A program made the translations under genes and the position numbers. Shown here one piece after another: positions 1-7,731 of a DNA stretch of 64,000 nucleotides; position 1 is the first letter of the stretch, and each line of letters starts with the position of its first letter. A model generated the notes under the pieces. That model was not told the origin of the DNA. It saw only the letters and a program-made list of their open reading frames with translations, and made no database searches. Source of the stretch: CAMLDH01 sp966250375 (GTDB lineage Bacteria; Pseudomonadota; Gammaproteobacteria; Burkholderiales; Burkholderiaceae_D). The stretch spans positions 1-64,000 of the forward strand of contig CBINHE010000004.1 in NCBI GenBank assembly GCA_966250375.1. The letters are read 5' to 3'.

Positions 1-118
1 TGCGCCCCGCCCTGCAGCGGCGCGCTTCGCTATCGAATCGTTTTGTTCGTCAGCAAAATTGCTTCCCTGTGCATCAACTTCTTTCTTTTCGCTGATTCGT
101 TCTGCAGCGAGGAGGCGA

Positions 119-147
119 ACTATAGCAAAGCATTTCGCGCGATGCAA
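119..147 (-). promoter_or_regulatory. strong sigma70 promoter of stable-RNA (rrn/tRNA) type
   Basis: On the minus strand a -35 box TTGCAT (142-147) is separated by exactly 17 bases from a -10 box TATAGT (119-124). A run of A (149-158 on the complement) lies just upstream, like an UP element, and a GC-rich discriminator (TCGCCTCCTCGC) follows the -10. This is the layout of growth-rate-regulated rRNA or tRNA promoters. Positions 1-111 would then be the transcribed leader of an RNA operon lying off the left edge. The boxes are seen directly; the RNA operon is an inference. Confidence 0.5.
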
Positions 148-159
148 ATTTTTTTTTTA

Positions 160-552
160 CCTGCGACATCAACGAAGGCGATCACTTAAAAAAAGAAAAG
201 GAATTAGTGAGCGCTGATGAGGAAAGTGGCCCGAAAAATTCGGGCAGCAGGATAACATGAGCTCCGGATAAGGAAGTTTCTGCAGGATCAAAGGAAAGCG
301 CCTCACCACTTCGTACAGTTGGGTTTGCGAACCAGTCAATCAAGGTGAAGCAGGAGTCGCTTGGAACAACGTCTCGATCATGCGGCGTACGCCCCTCCCC
401 AACTCGCTTGTTCCAACGCTACAATTTGGCGCAGGCAATTCCTGGCTATTTGCTGAGATGCCGGTTCAACGTTTCAAAATTAAGCTCGTTTGTTTATGTA
501 TAGGGCACAAAAATTCTGAATCTTTTTCTGTTACAACGGACACGCTGCGTTT
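160..552. other. intergenic region without recognisable gene
   Basis: Reading frames here are short or antisense continuations of neighbours and match no family I recognise. The region lies between the divergently oriented left-edge promoter and the 3' end of the acyl-ligase gene. Confidence 0.5.
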
Positions 553-561
553 TTACGCAGC
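544..561 (-). terminator. hairpin at the end of the acyl operon
   Basis: A perfect 7-bp stem (GCTGCGT/ACGCAGC) with a 4-base loop spans the stop codon of the fatty-acyl-AMP ligase gene. No clear U-tract follows on the minus strand, so it may only be a 3' stabilising hairpin. Confidence 0.3.
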
Positions 562-2187
562 CTGCCAAGGCAATAAAGGGTCGCCTGATCCCGATAGTGA
601 TGCAACGATCAGTAATTCCCGATTCAGGAATGCGCTGCTTACCAAGTTGCGTTGCAACTTGCCGCTACTGGTTCGCTTGATTTGTCCCCTGCGTACAAAG
701 ATCACTCGCTCCGCAGGCACCTTCACGCCCGTCTTCGAGAGCAGAAGCTGCGACAACGCCGAGCGCAAGCTGTACAGCCTTTCATTGGCCCCGAAACGGC
801 TCGGTTCTGCCAATACGGTCAGCTCGCCGCCGGCCTGGATTACCGCGACGCCGCCGGGACGGAGTTCCGGATGTGCCTGGAGCGCATTTTCAAGATGGGG
901 CAGGTAATAGTTCTGGCCATTGATCTTGACGCGCTCGCCGACGCGCCCAGTGATAAAGAGCTCCTCCTCTTCGACATAGCCGATATCGCTGGTACGATAA
1001 AAACCATCCGGGTCCAGCATCGGCCGCTCGTCCTCGAAGTACCCGTCACCCAGCGTGCCGCCACGCAGACAAATCTCTCCGCTTTCCCCAGCTGCGAGGG
1101 TTTCTCCACCATCGCCCACTACCCTTAACTCGAACCCCGGCAGCACCGGGCCCACCGAGACGACGGATATCCCCATTCTTTGGGATACGTGCAGCGTCGT
1201 ATCCTGCGGCTTGCAGGACACCATCAATACCGCTTCCGCCATGCCGTAGCACGGCGTGAATGCGCTTTCTGATAAGCCGTGCGCGGCAAGATGGTGCGAC
1301 AGCTGATCGACGACTGTGGGGTCGATGGAATCGCTGCCAAGATAGATCCGCCGCAGCCGGTCAAGGCGCACCGCCTGCAGCTCGTCGCCAGCCTCTCGCA
1401 ACCGCTTTAACAGATAGGCCATGCCGAAATTGGGAAGCGCGGTTACCGAAACACCTTGTTCGGAGAGCATGCACACCCATTCAATCGGGTCCATCAAAAA
1501 CCGGGCCGGCGAACATAAATGCAGATTGTGGCCCGCATACATGGGCGTCAGCAGTGCGCCAATGAGGCCCATGTCATGGTAAAGCGGTAACCAGCTGGCG
1601 CCGACATCCTCCGGGGTTCTGCGGTCTTGGGAAACAATCATCTGCAGTTGCCGGATGAGTTGGCCGTGCTGGATCGGCACGCCTTTGGGCTCACTGGTAG
1701 TTCCCGAGGAAAACTGGACAAATGCGATATCGTCCGGCGATGGCATCAGCCAGTCGATTGCGCCGGCATCGGCGGTTTCTGAAAGGACCGTAACGCGCGG
1801 CACCGGCAGCAGCACCTTCTCAAGCCCGGGCACATCGATGACGAAGCCTGCTCCGAACCGGCAAACCAGGACGCGCAGGAATTGCGCATACTCCTCAGGG
1901 TTGCCGCCGGCTGCCGGCGTTTTTACCGACAACGGCAGCGCACCGACGCAGATCAAGGCCAGGAACGCCACGATGCAGTCAGCGGAAGTCGTGAAAGGCA
2001 ATATCACCCTGCTGCCCTTGCCTATGCCATCGCGACGAAAATTCTGTGTTGCAGCAACCACCTTCCGATAAAGGTCTGGGTAAGAAAGAAACGACGGAGC
2101 CTCGTTATCGCCGTCGAGAAAAATTCCCGCGCGCGGCGAGCGTTCGCTTAACGGTGCAATGAGAGCGGACCAGACGGTATCAACCAT
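553..2187 (-). CDS. fatty-acyl-AMP ligase (FAAL), adenylate-forming enzyme
   Basis: ANL-superfamily enzyme of 544 residues that should activate a fatty acid as acyl-AMP and pass it to a carrier protein. Visible motifs are the phosphate loop SSGTTSEPKG (about 160-169), the FAAL-typical SWLPLYHDMGLIG (about 198-210), YGMAEA, the hinge region around RTSDIGY and FITGR, and the C-terminal catalytic lysine in TSSGK (about 510), so both domains are complete. The ATG at 2187 is chosen over an upstream in-frame start because AAGAGA lies at the right distance and the start overlaps the hydrolase stop by 8 bases. It is the last gene of the ACP-diiron-PPTase-thioesterase-hydrolase operon; the obvious acceptor is the operon's own ACP. 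The loading partner is inferred. Confidence 0.85.
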   Translation of the reverse strand: MVDTVWSALIAPLSERSPRAGIFLDGDNEAPSFLSYPDLYRKVVAATQNFRRDGIGKGSRVILPFTTSADCIVAFLALICVGALPLSVKTPAAGGNPEEYAQFLRVLVCRFGAGFVIDVPGLEKVLLPVPRVTVLSETADAGAIDWLMPSPDDIAFVQFSSGTTSEPKGVPIQHGQLIRQLQMIVSQDRRTPEDVGASWLPLYHDMGLIGALLTPMYAGHNLHLCSPARFLMDPIEWVCMLSEQGVSVTALPNFGMAYLLKRLREAGDELQAVRLDRLRRIYLGSDSIDPTVVDQLSHHLAAHGLSESAFTPCYGMAEAVLMVSCKPQDTTLHVSQRMGISVVSVGPVLPGFELRVVGDGGETLAAGESGEICLRGGTLGDGYFEDERPMLDPDGFYRTSDIGYVEEEELFITGRVGERVKINGQNYYLPHLENALQAHPELRPGGVAVIQAGGELTVLAEPSRFGANERLYSLRSALSQLLLSKTGVKVPAERVIFVRRGQIKRTSSGKLQRNLVSSAFLNRELLIVASLSGSGDPLLPWQAA

Positions 2188-3115
2188 GTTTTTTCTCTTG
2201 AAGTATCGCCCTCGCATCCATCCAGGCTGTCAGCTGCGGCAGCACTTCCCGCTTTGCAGCAGCGCCGCGCAGCACGCCGATATGACCGAAGTCCTGTGAA
2301 AATCCGGACGCCGTTCCTATCTCGACGAAAGTTTTGTCGGGGGAACCCAATCGCTCCACAAGTTTTCTGCCCCTGCGTACAGATGCATGGAATGTGTCGG
2401 CCGTGCCGACCCCCGCCCACACAGGCAGCGTTACGCGGGAAAGGCACTGCCAGTAATCCAGATCGCCTCGCAGGCTGGCGAACTGTCCCTTGGGCGCCCA
2501 GTTGACGAACTGCTTCATGAGATTCGCCGGCTCGTCGGACACGCCCATGCGCAGAAGCCGGGCTGGTAGATAACCGAAGACATTTCCCAATAACGCAGCA
2601 AAATGGAACAGGAGCCGTTTGCGGATTCCCATCTCTGAGTAATCGTTGACCGCCGAGGCGAGTATGCAGACGCCCGAGACTTTTGCCTGCAGCGCCGCAT
2701 CAAGCCCCAATGCGGCAAGCAGCGCATATCCGCCGAGGCTGTGGGCCAGCACGAAGAGCGGCCCGTCATGCAGCTCGGCGGCGGCATGGATGAGTGTGGG
2801 TATATCCTGCTGGGCGTATTCATCGAAGCTCCAGTCGTGCCTGCGTGACGAGGAGGGCCACCGGCTTCGGCCGTGGCCGCGTAATTCGCCTGTGATTACG
2901 CGATAGCCTTGTTCCAAAAGAGCGTTGCCCGGCCCCTCCTGTTTGCTATTCAGGAAGAATCGGCCATCGGAGAACAGTCCGTGAAGGCAAAGAACCGCAG
3001 CGCGCGGACCGCAATGCGGGTCAAGCACGCGAAGTGGCAATTGATGACCATCCGGCGTGACGATCCATTCCGTCCTGTCGGGATATTGCAGAGGTGGGGT
3101 TTCGAGTGTATTCAT
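2180..3115 (-). CDS. alpha/beta hydrolase (serine hydrolase)
   Basis: 311-residue alpha/beta-hydrolase-fold protein. An oxyanion-side motif (CLHGLFSDG) near residue 45, the nucleophile elbow AHSLGG near residue 125, and a late GHIG giving the probable catalytic His are visible. No signal peptide is seen, so it is probably cytoplasmic. The substrate is unknown. Sitting between a hotdog thioesterase and a fatty-acyl-AMP ligase, it may release or hydrolyse the acyl product, or proof-read the carrier protein. Its stop overlaps the next start by 8 bases, which implies translational coupling. Confidence 0.75.
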   Translation of the reverse strand: MNTLETPPLQYPDRTEWIVTPDGHQLPLRVLDPHCGPRAAVLCLHGLFSDGRFFLNSKQEGPGNALLEQGYRVITGELRGHGRSRWPSSSRRHDWSFDEYAQQDIPTLIHAAAELHDGPLFVLAHSLGGYALLAALGLDAALQAKVSGVCILASAVNDYSEMGIRKRLLFHFAALLGNVFGYLPARLLRMGVSDEPANLMKQFVNWAPKGQFASLRGDLDYWQCLSRVTLPVWAGVGTADTFHASVRRGRKLVERLGSPDKTFVEIGTASGFSQDFGHIGVLRGAAAKREVLPQLTAWMDARAILQEKKHG

Positions 3116-3191
3116 TTTGCGTATGGCAGGAAGTGATGCGTCAGGGTGGTTAAGTTTTCGAGCAGGGTGATGTTAACGAGCCTATATCAGG

Positions 3192-3596
3192 CTAAACAGC
3201 GGCGTCAGCACCTTCAACAAAATCCTGCACAGTGCAAAGGCTGCGATCCTCCGCATTAATGAATGCGACATGCACTACCGCCTGCACGGCGACCTTCTTC
3301 TCGACGCCGATGCAAATGCGCTGCTGGAACTTCGCCTTATAGACCGCCTCGTCATCCTCCAGCAAATGGGTTTCCACAACAACCTCGGTCCACGGAATCT
3401 CCGCGCCGTAATCGACTTCCATGCGCACGACGACAGGAATAATTTTGTCGTTGCGTGAAAAGCCATTTTTACGAAGCCAGTCCCAGCGGCCATGCTCCAG
3501 GTATTCGAGTGCGCGAGCGTTATTGACGTGGCCGACACTATCAAGGTCGCCAGGACGCACCGACAAGGAGGTTTCGGTTTGATGGTAACGGGTCAT
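3192..3596 (-). CDS. acyl-CoA/acyl-ACP thioesterase, 4-hydroxybenzoyl-CoA thioesterase-like hotdog fold
   Basis: 134 residues, the usual length for the YbgC/4HBT family. The N-terminal segment RPGDLDSVGHVNNARALEYL carries the family signature, with the Asp and the HVNN pair typical of the active-site region. The longer upstream frame is rejected: the ATG at 3596 overlaps the preceding PPTase stop as ATGA, a classic coupled start. It would cleave an acyl thioester, most simply one carried by the operon's own ACP (inferred). Confidence 0.75.
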   Translation of the reverse strand: MTRYHQTETSLSVRPGDLDSVGHVNNARALEYLEHGRWDWLRKNGFSRNDKIIPVVVRMEVDYGAEIPWTEVVVETHLLEDDEAVYKAKFQQRICIGVEKKVAVQAVVHVAFINAEDRSLCTVQDFVEGADAAV

Positions 3597-3958
3597 TTGT
3601 CCTGCTCCACAACGGCCACGGCTGTTACGTAAGTTCCGCTGTGAGAAATCGAGGGCATTGCGCGCCACCCCACAGACTCCATCCATTGCGCCATTGCGCC
3701 GTAAAAGCGAAACATCGGGCGGCCGCTGCTGTCGTGACACACTTCAAGATCGTCCCAATAACACAAGGGCCTCTTGGGCAGCGCCTTGAACAAGGCTTCT
3801 TTCGCTGCGAATATCCCCGCGAGAGAAGCCATGGCGCCTGCGCGTGCGCTTTCGCCGTGAGCCCGTTCTGACTCGGTAAAACACAGGCCCGATTCCCGCA
3901 AATTGGGAGAAGCGGCAAACTCGTCGATGGACTGAATGTCAATGCCGATGCCGATCAT
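3593..3958 (-). CDS. 4'-phosphopantetheinyl transferase, AcpS type
   Basis: 121 residues, AcpS-sized. It begins MIGIGIDIQSI (AcpS Mg-binding Asp in GIDI), contains FAAKEALFKAL (the Mg-binding Glu and KxxxK-like lysines) and ends with a SISHSG strand, all in AcpS order. It transfers phosphopantetheine from CoA to the serine of a carrier protein. ATG at 3958 overlaps the diiron gene's TGA by one base. The linked ACP suggests this is a dedicated second AcpS, distinct from the usual fatty-acid synthesis copy, which is not in this window. Confidence 0.8.
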   Translation of the reverse strand: MIGIGIDIQSIDEFAASPNLRESGLCFTESERAHGESARAGAMASLAGIFAAKEALFKALPKRPLCYWDDLEVCHDSSGRPMFRFYGAMAQWMESVGWRAMPSISHSGTYVTAVAVVEQDK

Positions 3959-4869
3959 CACGCGACCATTTCCATCCATGCATCTTCCACCTCTTCGGGG
4001 CTGGCGACGCGTATGCCGGTGACTTTCTCCAGCGCGCTGAAGATCATGTTCTGCTTGCCTTCGATGTCGTCCGGCCGCTCGATATCGCCGGTGTCGAGAT
4101 GGTCCCACCAGTTGACGTGGGTATCGCGCGTTTCTATCCGATTTCTGTCGCTACCGTGCAGTTCACCATCCTCGCGCAGGAACAGATGCGCGATCGCGAA
4201 GGCATCCTTTGCGTGATACTTTCCGCTATCGACCAGCGCCTTCGCGAAGGAAATGAAGTACCGCATGTGCTGCGCTTCGTCCGCGGCAATCTGCTTGAAG
4301 ATCGCCCGTAATCCCGGGTCGCTGGTGTTTGCCGCACACCGGGAATAATTGACCGTTGCCGTGATCTCTGAAATCGCCAGCAGGAACAGTGTCCGAAGCA
4401 TGTTGTCATCGGGGAAGATCTTGCGGAATTCGATAAACGTATCGTCCGAAACCGCTTCCATGCCAAGTCCACCGGCCAGCACGTTGAGCGTGGTCTCATG
4501 GAAGCTTTCTTCCTCATTCCAATAGCGGCTCCAAGTTCCGCAAGCCTGGAAGACTGCCGCGAGATCGGCGTCGGTATCGAGCCAGCGCCGGCATTCAGCA
4601 TCGGACTGGCGCGCCAGCCTGTCGGCGCCGGGTTTGGTGGTCAGCTCCGCCCTTCCTGCATTCCAGACGCACACCATGTCGGTCTTCGACAAATTGGCGA
4701 AATTCACCTGGCTCAGGAGTTCAACCGCGCTCCAGCGCCGCTTCTCATGATATTGATGCTGGACCCAGGTAACATCAATGAGCGACATGCGCTTCTTTGA
4801 AAACGCCTCGTAAAGGTCGGCGATAATTTCCACTTTTTCAGAGAAGAGCGGTTTGATGGCTGCAGTCAT
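3958..4869 (-). CDS. ferritin-like diiron oxygenase/desaturase, acyl-ACP desaturase-like
   Basis: 303-residue, mostly helical protein with candidate diiron ligands E75, E121-x-x-H124 (EEESFH), E168 (ISEIT) and E198-x-x-H201 (DEAQH). The spacing (46, 47 and 30 residues) resembles soluble acyl-ACP desaturases and fits the wider group that includes AurF-type N-oxygenases. No signal peptide or membrane segment, so it is a soluble enzyme, unlike the membrane desaturases of alkyne pathways such as JamB. It follows the ACP gene by 14 bases, so the likely substrate is an ACP-bound acyl chain. Whether it desaturates, hydroxylates or N-oxygenates cannot be told from the sequence. Confidence 0.7.
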   Translation of the reverse strand: MTAAIKPLFSEKVEIIADLYEAFSKKRMSLIDVTWVQHQYHEKRRWSAVELLSQVNFANLSKTDMVCVWNAGRAELTTKPGADRLARQSDAECRRWLDTDADLAAVFQACGTWSRYWNEEESFHETTLNVLAGGLGMEAVSDDTFIEFRKIFPDDNMLRTLFLLAISEITATVNYSRCAANTSDPGLRAIFKQIAADEAQHMRYFISFAKALVDSGKYHAKDAFAIAHLFLREDGELHGSDRNRIETRDTHVNWWDHLDTGDIERPDDIEGKQNMIFSALEKVTGIRVASPEEVEDAWMEMVA

Positions 4870-4883
4870 GGTCGGCCTCGATA

Positions 4884-5198
4884 TTATTGATTTGATGTTG
4901 CGGTCTCTTGCTGTGCAGTCGCTGGAGCGGCCTTCGCTATCTCGGCGAGAAACGACGCCAGCACATCCAGGATCGGCGTCTCCAGCGGAAATGCGGGCAG
5001 ACGGATTTTTACGCCGTAATCGCGTTTAACGCCGTTCGCAATCCGTGCAAACGCCTCCATCAGATCGACGCTATTGTGCAGTTTTTCCGAACGATGCATC
5101 ACCTCCGACAGCGTAAGGTTGTTTCCGAATATTTCTTCCTCCGTGAGCGCGACGCTGATAGCAAAAAGGCTGCGAATGTAAGTACCGATATTGTCCAA
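4884..5198 (-). CDS. acyl carrier protein, first gene of the acyl-modifying operon
   Basis: 104 residues, acidic and helical, with the carrier-protein motif HNSVDLMEAF (about residues 41-50), whose serine is the predicted phosphopantetheine site. It departs from the canonical DSL motif by having Asn before Ser. A low-complexity Ala/Thr/Gln tail follows the four-helix region. AGGAG lies 5 bases before the ATG. It probably holds the acyl chain for the ligase, the diiron enzyme and the thioesterase encoded downstream. It is not the housekeeping AcpP, because its motif and context (no fab genes) differ. Confidence 0.7.
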   Translation of the reverse strand: MDNIGTYIRSLFAISVALTEEEIFGNNLTLSEVMHRSEKLHNSVDLMEAFARIANGVKRDYGVKIRLPAFPLETPILDVLASFLAEIAKAAPATAQQETATSNQ

Positions 5199-5365
5199 AA
5201 TGAACTCCTGAGATTGTTGAGAGAGAAAAGGACGATGTCCGGCCAGAGATGAATTTATGACGAGGAGCGAACGTATCAGCCCACGATGCCAGTCGGAACG
5301 CCGCGCAAAAAAAGCTGCAAATTTTACCAGTCTCTTGTTACTTCTAGTTAAGAAGCGGGCGATTC

Positions 5366-5585
5366 ATGGCGAATTTTCTGGTGGAGGCGATTGACGGCAA
5401 CCGGCCGGCCGGGATGCGTCAACTCAATGGCCTCTACACACGCAACGCTTTAACCGGCGCCATGCTCAGGTCGGGCATTTTTTCCAGGGACGTTACAAGG
5501 CGATTCTGGCGCAGAAGGAAACGCATTTGCTTGCGCTGTCGCGTTATGTGGTGCTCAATCCAGTGCGTGCAAAATTCGGCACGGA
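5366..5585 (+). pseudogene. remnant of REP-associated tyrosine transposase (RAYT, Y1_Tnp)
   Basis: The start reads AGMRQLNGLYT, then the frame breaks near 5465. In another frame it continues with VGHFFQGRYKAIL and HLLALSRYVVLNPVRA, the conserved C-terminal half of Y1 transposases linked to REP palindromes. The N-terminal HUH metal motif is missing and there is at least one frameshift, so it is dead. REP-like palindromes are present elsewhere in the window (33.5, 48.6 and 50.3 kb). Confidence 0.7.
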
Positions 5586-5627
5586 ATTGCCGCCGACTTC
5601 ACTCGTGAAATTTTCGGACCAAGGCGG

Positions 5628-5981
5628 TTACGGCATGACCGTGAATTGCCAATCCCGATAAGAAGTTTTTCCTTCGAAATTCTGAAACGCCACATCAAAA
5701 TTTCCAATCTTGATCGGCTTGGCATTGGACAAGCTATACACCCCAATGATGCCGGTCCCATCCAGTGATGGCACAGTTCCCCATTCGTCCTTGCCCGTGA
5801 TCGGGTCGGCATACCGTTTGCGCAAATGCCGGCGCGGATTCGGATAGCGTGGATCTTTCAGTAAGTCTTGCAACGAACGGGGGACACGTACCTGTCCGTT
5901 TGGCGTCGCATTGGCATAGCTGACCAACGACGGGGGCAACAGATAATCGGTTTTGCGGTCGGTAATGATGAAATTGGTCAT
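5628..5981 (-). pseudogene. truncated type II secretion pseudopilin (GspG-like) C-terminal fragment
   Basis: The segment containing SLQDLLKDPRYP, HLRKRYADPITGKDEWG and GVYSLSNAKPIK matches the periplasmic part of a pseudopilin family common in betaproteobacteria. The prepilin leader and hydrophobic N-terminal helix are missing; upstream sequence in this frame is unrelated. A short protein from ATG 5981 is possible, but without the helix it could not assemble. Confidence 0.6.
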
Positions 5982-6081
5982 AGTGAAAGGCGCCTGCTTG
6001 GTCTGGTAGGATTTTCTCATGCCGCTTTCAGTGACGGGGGGGAAGTCCGACAGGCTGCTAGCGACAATTCCACAAGGAAAT

Positions 6082-6640
6082 ATGACGGCAGCAACACTGT
6101 CACTCGCTGAAATTTTTACAGGTACGCCGGTAATTCTTCCAGTTGCGGTAACGTCCGGCGATGACACCGCCGACTTGTGTTTGCGACAGCCGAAGGTCGA
6201 ACACATGAGGAACTGGCTGCATTCATGCCGTGTGCGCACGCAAAATTTACCGGCGAAGTTGGCGTGTGTCTGGCGGCTTCAAGTCCCGGCGCGATCCACT
6301 TGCTCAATGGCTTGTACGACACCAAGATGGATCATCAGCCAGTGGTTGCGATTGCAGGTCAGCAAAACCGCATGGCCTTGGATGGTGATTATTAGCAAGA
6401 AGCCGATCTGATTTTGCTGTTCAAGGATATCGCGCATGAATTCGTGCACATGGTATCGACACCGGAGCAGGTCAGGCACTTGGTCGGTCGTGCCGTTCGC
6501 ATTGTGCGCGACCGGTGCATGGTTACCTGCATTATTTTCCCCAACGATGTACAAGCCAACGATGTACAAAATTTGGCGGCGGTGAAAACGCCGCCGCACG
6601 AGCATGGCACCGTGCATAGTGGCATCGGTCATGTCGGACG
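6082..6640 (+). pseudogene. decayed thiamine-diphosphate-dependent enzyme (pyruvate oxidase/acetolactate synthase-like)
   Basis: The N-terminal TPP-binding Pyr domain is readable: EELAAFMPCAHAKFTGEVGV, GAIHLLNGLYDTKMDHQPVV, then an in-frame TAG at 6393-6395 right after LDGDY. The same frame then gives DLILLFKDIAHEFVHM and EQVRHLVGRAVRIV. A tandem duplication (ccaacgatgtacaa twice, near 6540-6570) and further shifts follow, ending at PPHEHGTVHSGIG. The central and C-terminal domains are absent. Confidence 0.7.
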
Positions 6641-6713
6641 TTACATATCGAGGCTTTGCATCTGGCGCAGATATTGCAAATGACATTACGTTTCGCATAG
6701 ACAGGAGGCCGAC

Positions 6714-6869
6714 ATGCAAGCAACCGGAAAGATGCGCGGGAAAATTCCGGAAAGCACCATCCCGCCGGAGAGCGGAGATAGTCGCGTTTTGCTTTCCACC
6801 ATGAAGCAGCTGCATATATCAGGAAGCCTATTTTCAAATCAGTTTTTCAAATCAGTTAGCAAGGAGTAA
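6714..6869 (+). CDS. small hypothetical protein, 51 aa
   Basis: A 51-codon frame with an AGGAGG-like site (acaggaggccgac) just before its ATG. It is hydrophilic and of no known family. Its last codons (AAG GAG TAA) provide the ribosome-binding site for the next gene, whose ATG follows immediately, so the two would be translationally coupled if this frame is real. Confidence 0.4.
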   Translation: MQATGKMRGKIPESTIPPESGDSRVLLSTMKQLHISGSLFSNQFFKSVSKE

Positions 6870-7121
6870 ATGATGGATAAAGCACCAGCAGCGCTGCTCG
6901 GCGAAATGAGCATTATGGACAGTTCCGGACACAAGCAGTTGACATGGAAAACGGACAATCCGGATGAAATGGCGATTGCGAAAAAAACGTTCGACAAGTT
7001 GATCGGAAATGGTTATTCCGCTTTTGCATCGAAGAACAGGATGGAAGCAAAGCATTTGGTCAGCGACTTCGATCCGACTGTGGAAGAGCTGGTCATGGTG
7101 CCGCGCAACGTCGGCGGCTGA
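6870..7121 (+). CDS. conserved small protein, 83 aa, unknown function
   Basis: Good AAGGAG ribosome-binding site 3 bases upstream. Hydrophilic protein with GYSAFASKNRMEAKHLV and a C-terminal LVMVPRNVGG; a Gly-Tyr-Ala-Phe core followed by a VPR-x-VGG tail is a pattern I associate with small accessory-genome proteins, but I cannot name a family. It is followed after one base by a second unknown gene, so the two form a pair. Confidence 0.6.
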   Translation: MMDKAPAALLGEMSIMDSSGHKQLTWKTDNPDEMAIAKKTFDKLIGNGYSAFASKNRMEAKHLVSDFDPTVEELVMVPRNVGG

Positions 7122-7122
7122 T

Positions 7123-7731
7123 ATGGCTGGCTTGATCGGCGTATGGCGTGCTATCGGCCGCGCCATTGGCGTCAGGCATAGCGCGGACACGGTCGATTCA
7201 AGCATCTCCCATACCAATGAAGGCCATCGGTACGGCAAGTTATTACCGGCCCTGCAAACGGGCGGTACTTGTTTGTGGGCGTTCTTTCGTTCGATCGGGC
7301 AACGTATGGAGCAGGCCCGGCTGCGTCGTGCAGAGGTGTGGCTGGAGGCAACACAGAACGAGGCGACGGTACGCAAGGAGCGCCGGGCGAAACGTCGGGC
7401 GCTTAGCTTGCTGATGCGATTGTTGAACTTGGAACAGCGCCAGGAGTTCAGGGAATACCGACACTTCCACGTGATCGGCGCTGGAAGCGGTGACCGTTAT
7501 CGGATCCGGATGGAGATGATCGCGAACATCGACGTTTTGGACGAGAATGGCAAGACGAAGCATCGTCTGTGTGTCCATTCCGCAGGCGAGGTTCCGCTGT
7601 ATGACGTGATGGCTTCGCAGTTGTTGCACTTGCAGGACCCAGTGGCTGAGAAGCGACTCCTGCAACAGGCAAATGTCGTCCCGGCTCTCACTGAAGTTCG
7701 TTCGTATTCCAGAGCAACAATGCTCGCATGA
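7123..7731 (+). CDS. conserved hypothetical protein, 202 aa, partner of the 83-aa protein
   Basis: ATG 7123 follows the previous stop by one base. The middle (about 75-110) is very rich in Arg, Lys, Glu and Ala and likely a coiled helix. The C-terminal half has a recognisable pattern: EYRHFHVIGAGSGDRYRIR, then NIDVLDENG, CVHSAGEVPLYDVM and QLLHLQDP, which looks like a small beta-rich domain. No enzyme motif, signal peptide or membrane helix. Pairing with the 83-aa protein suggests one function, unknown. Confidence 0.55.
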   Translation: MAGLIGVWRAIGRAIGVRHSADTVDSSISHTNEGHRYGKLLPALQTGGTCLWAFFRSIGQRMEQARLRRAEVWLEATQNEATVRKERRAKRRALSLLMRLLNLEQRQEFREYRHFHVIGAGSGDRYRIRMEMIANIDVLDENGKTKHRLCVHSAGEVPLYDVMASQLLHLQDPVAEKRLLQQANVVPALTEVRSYSRATMLA

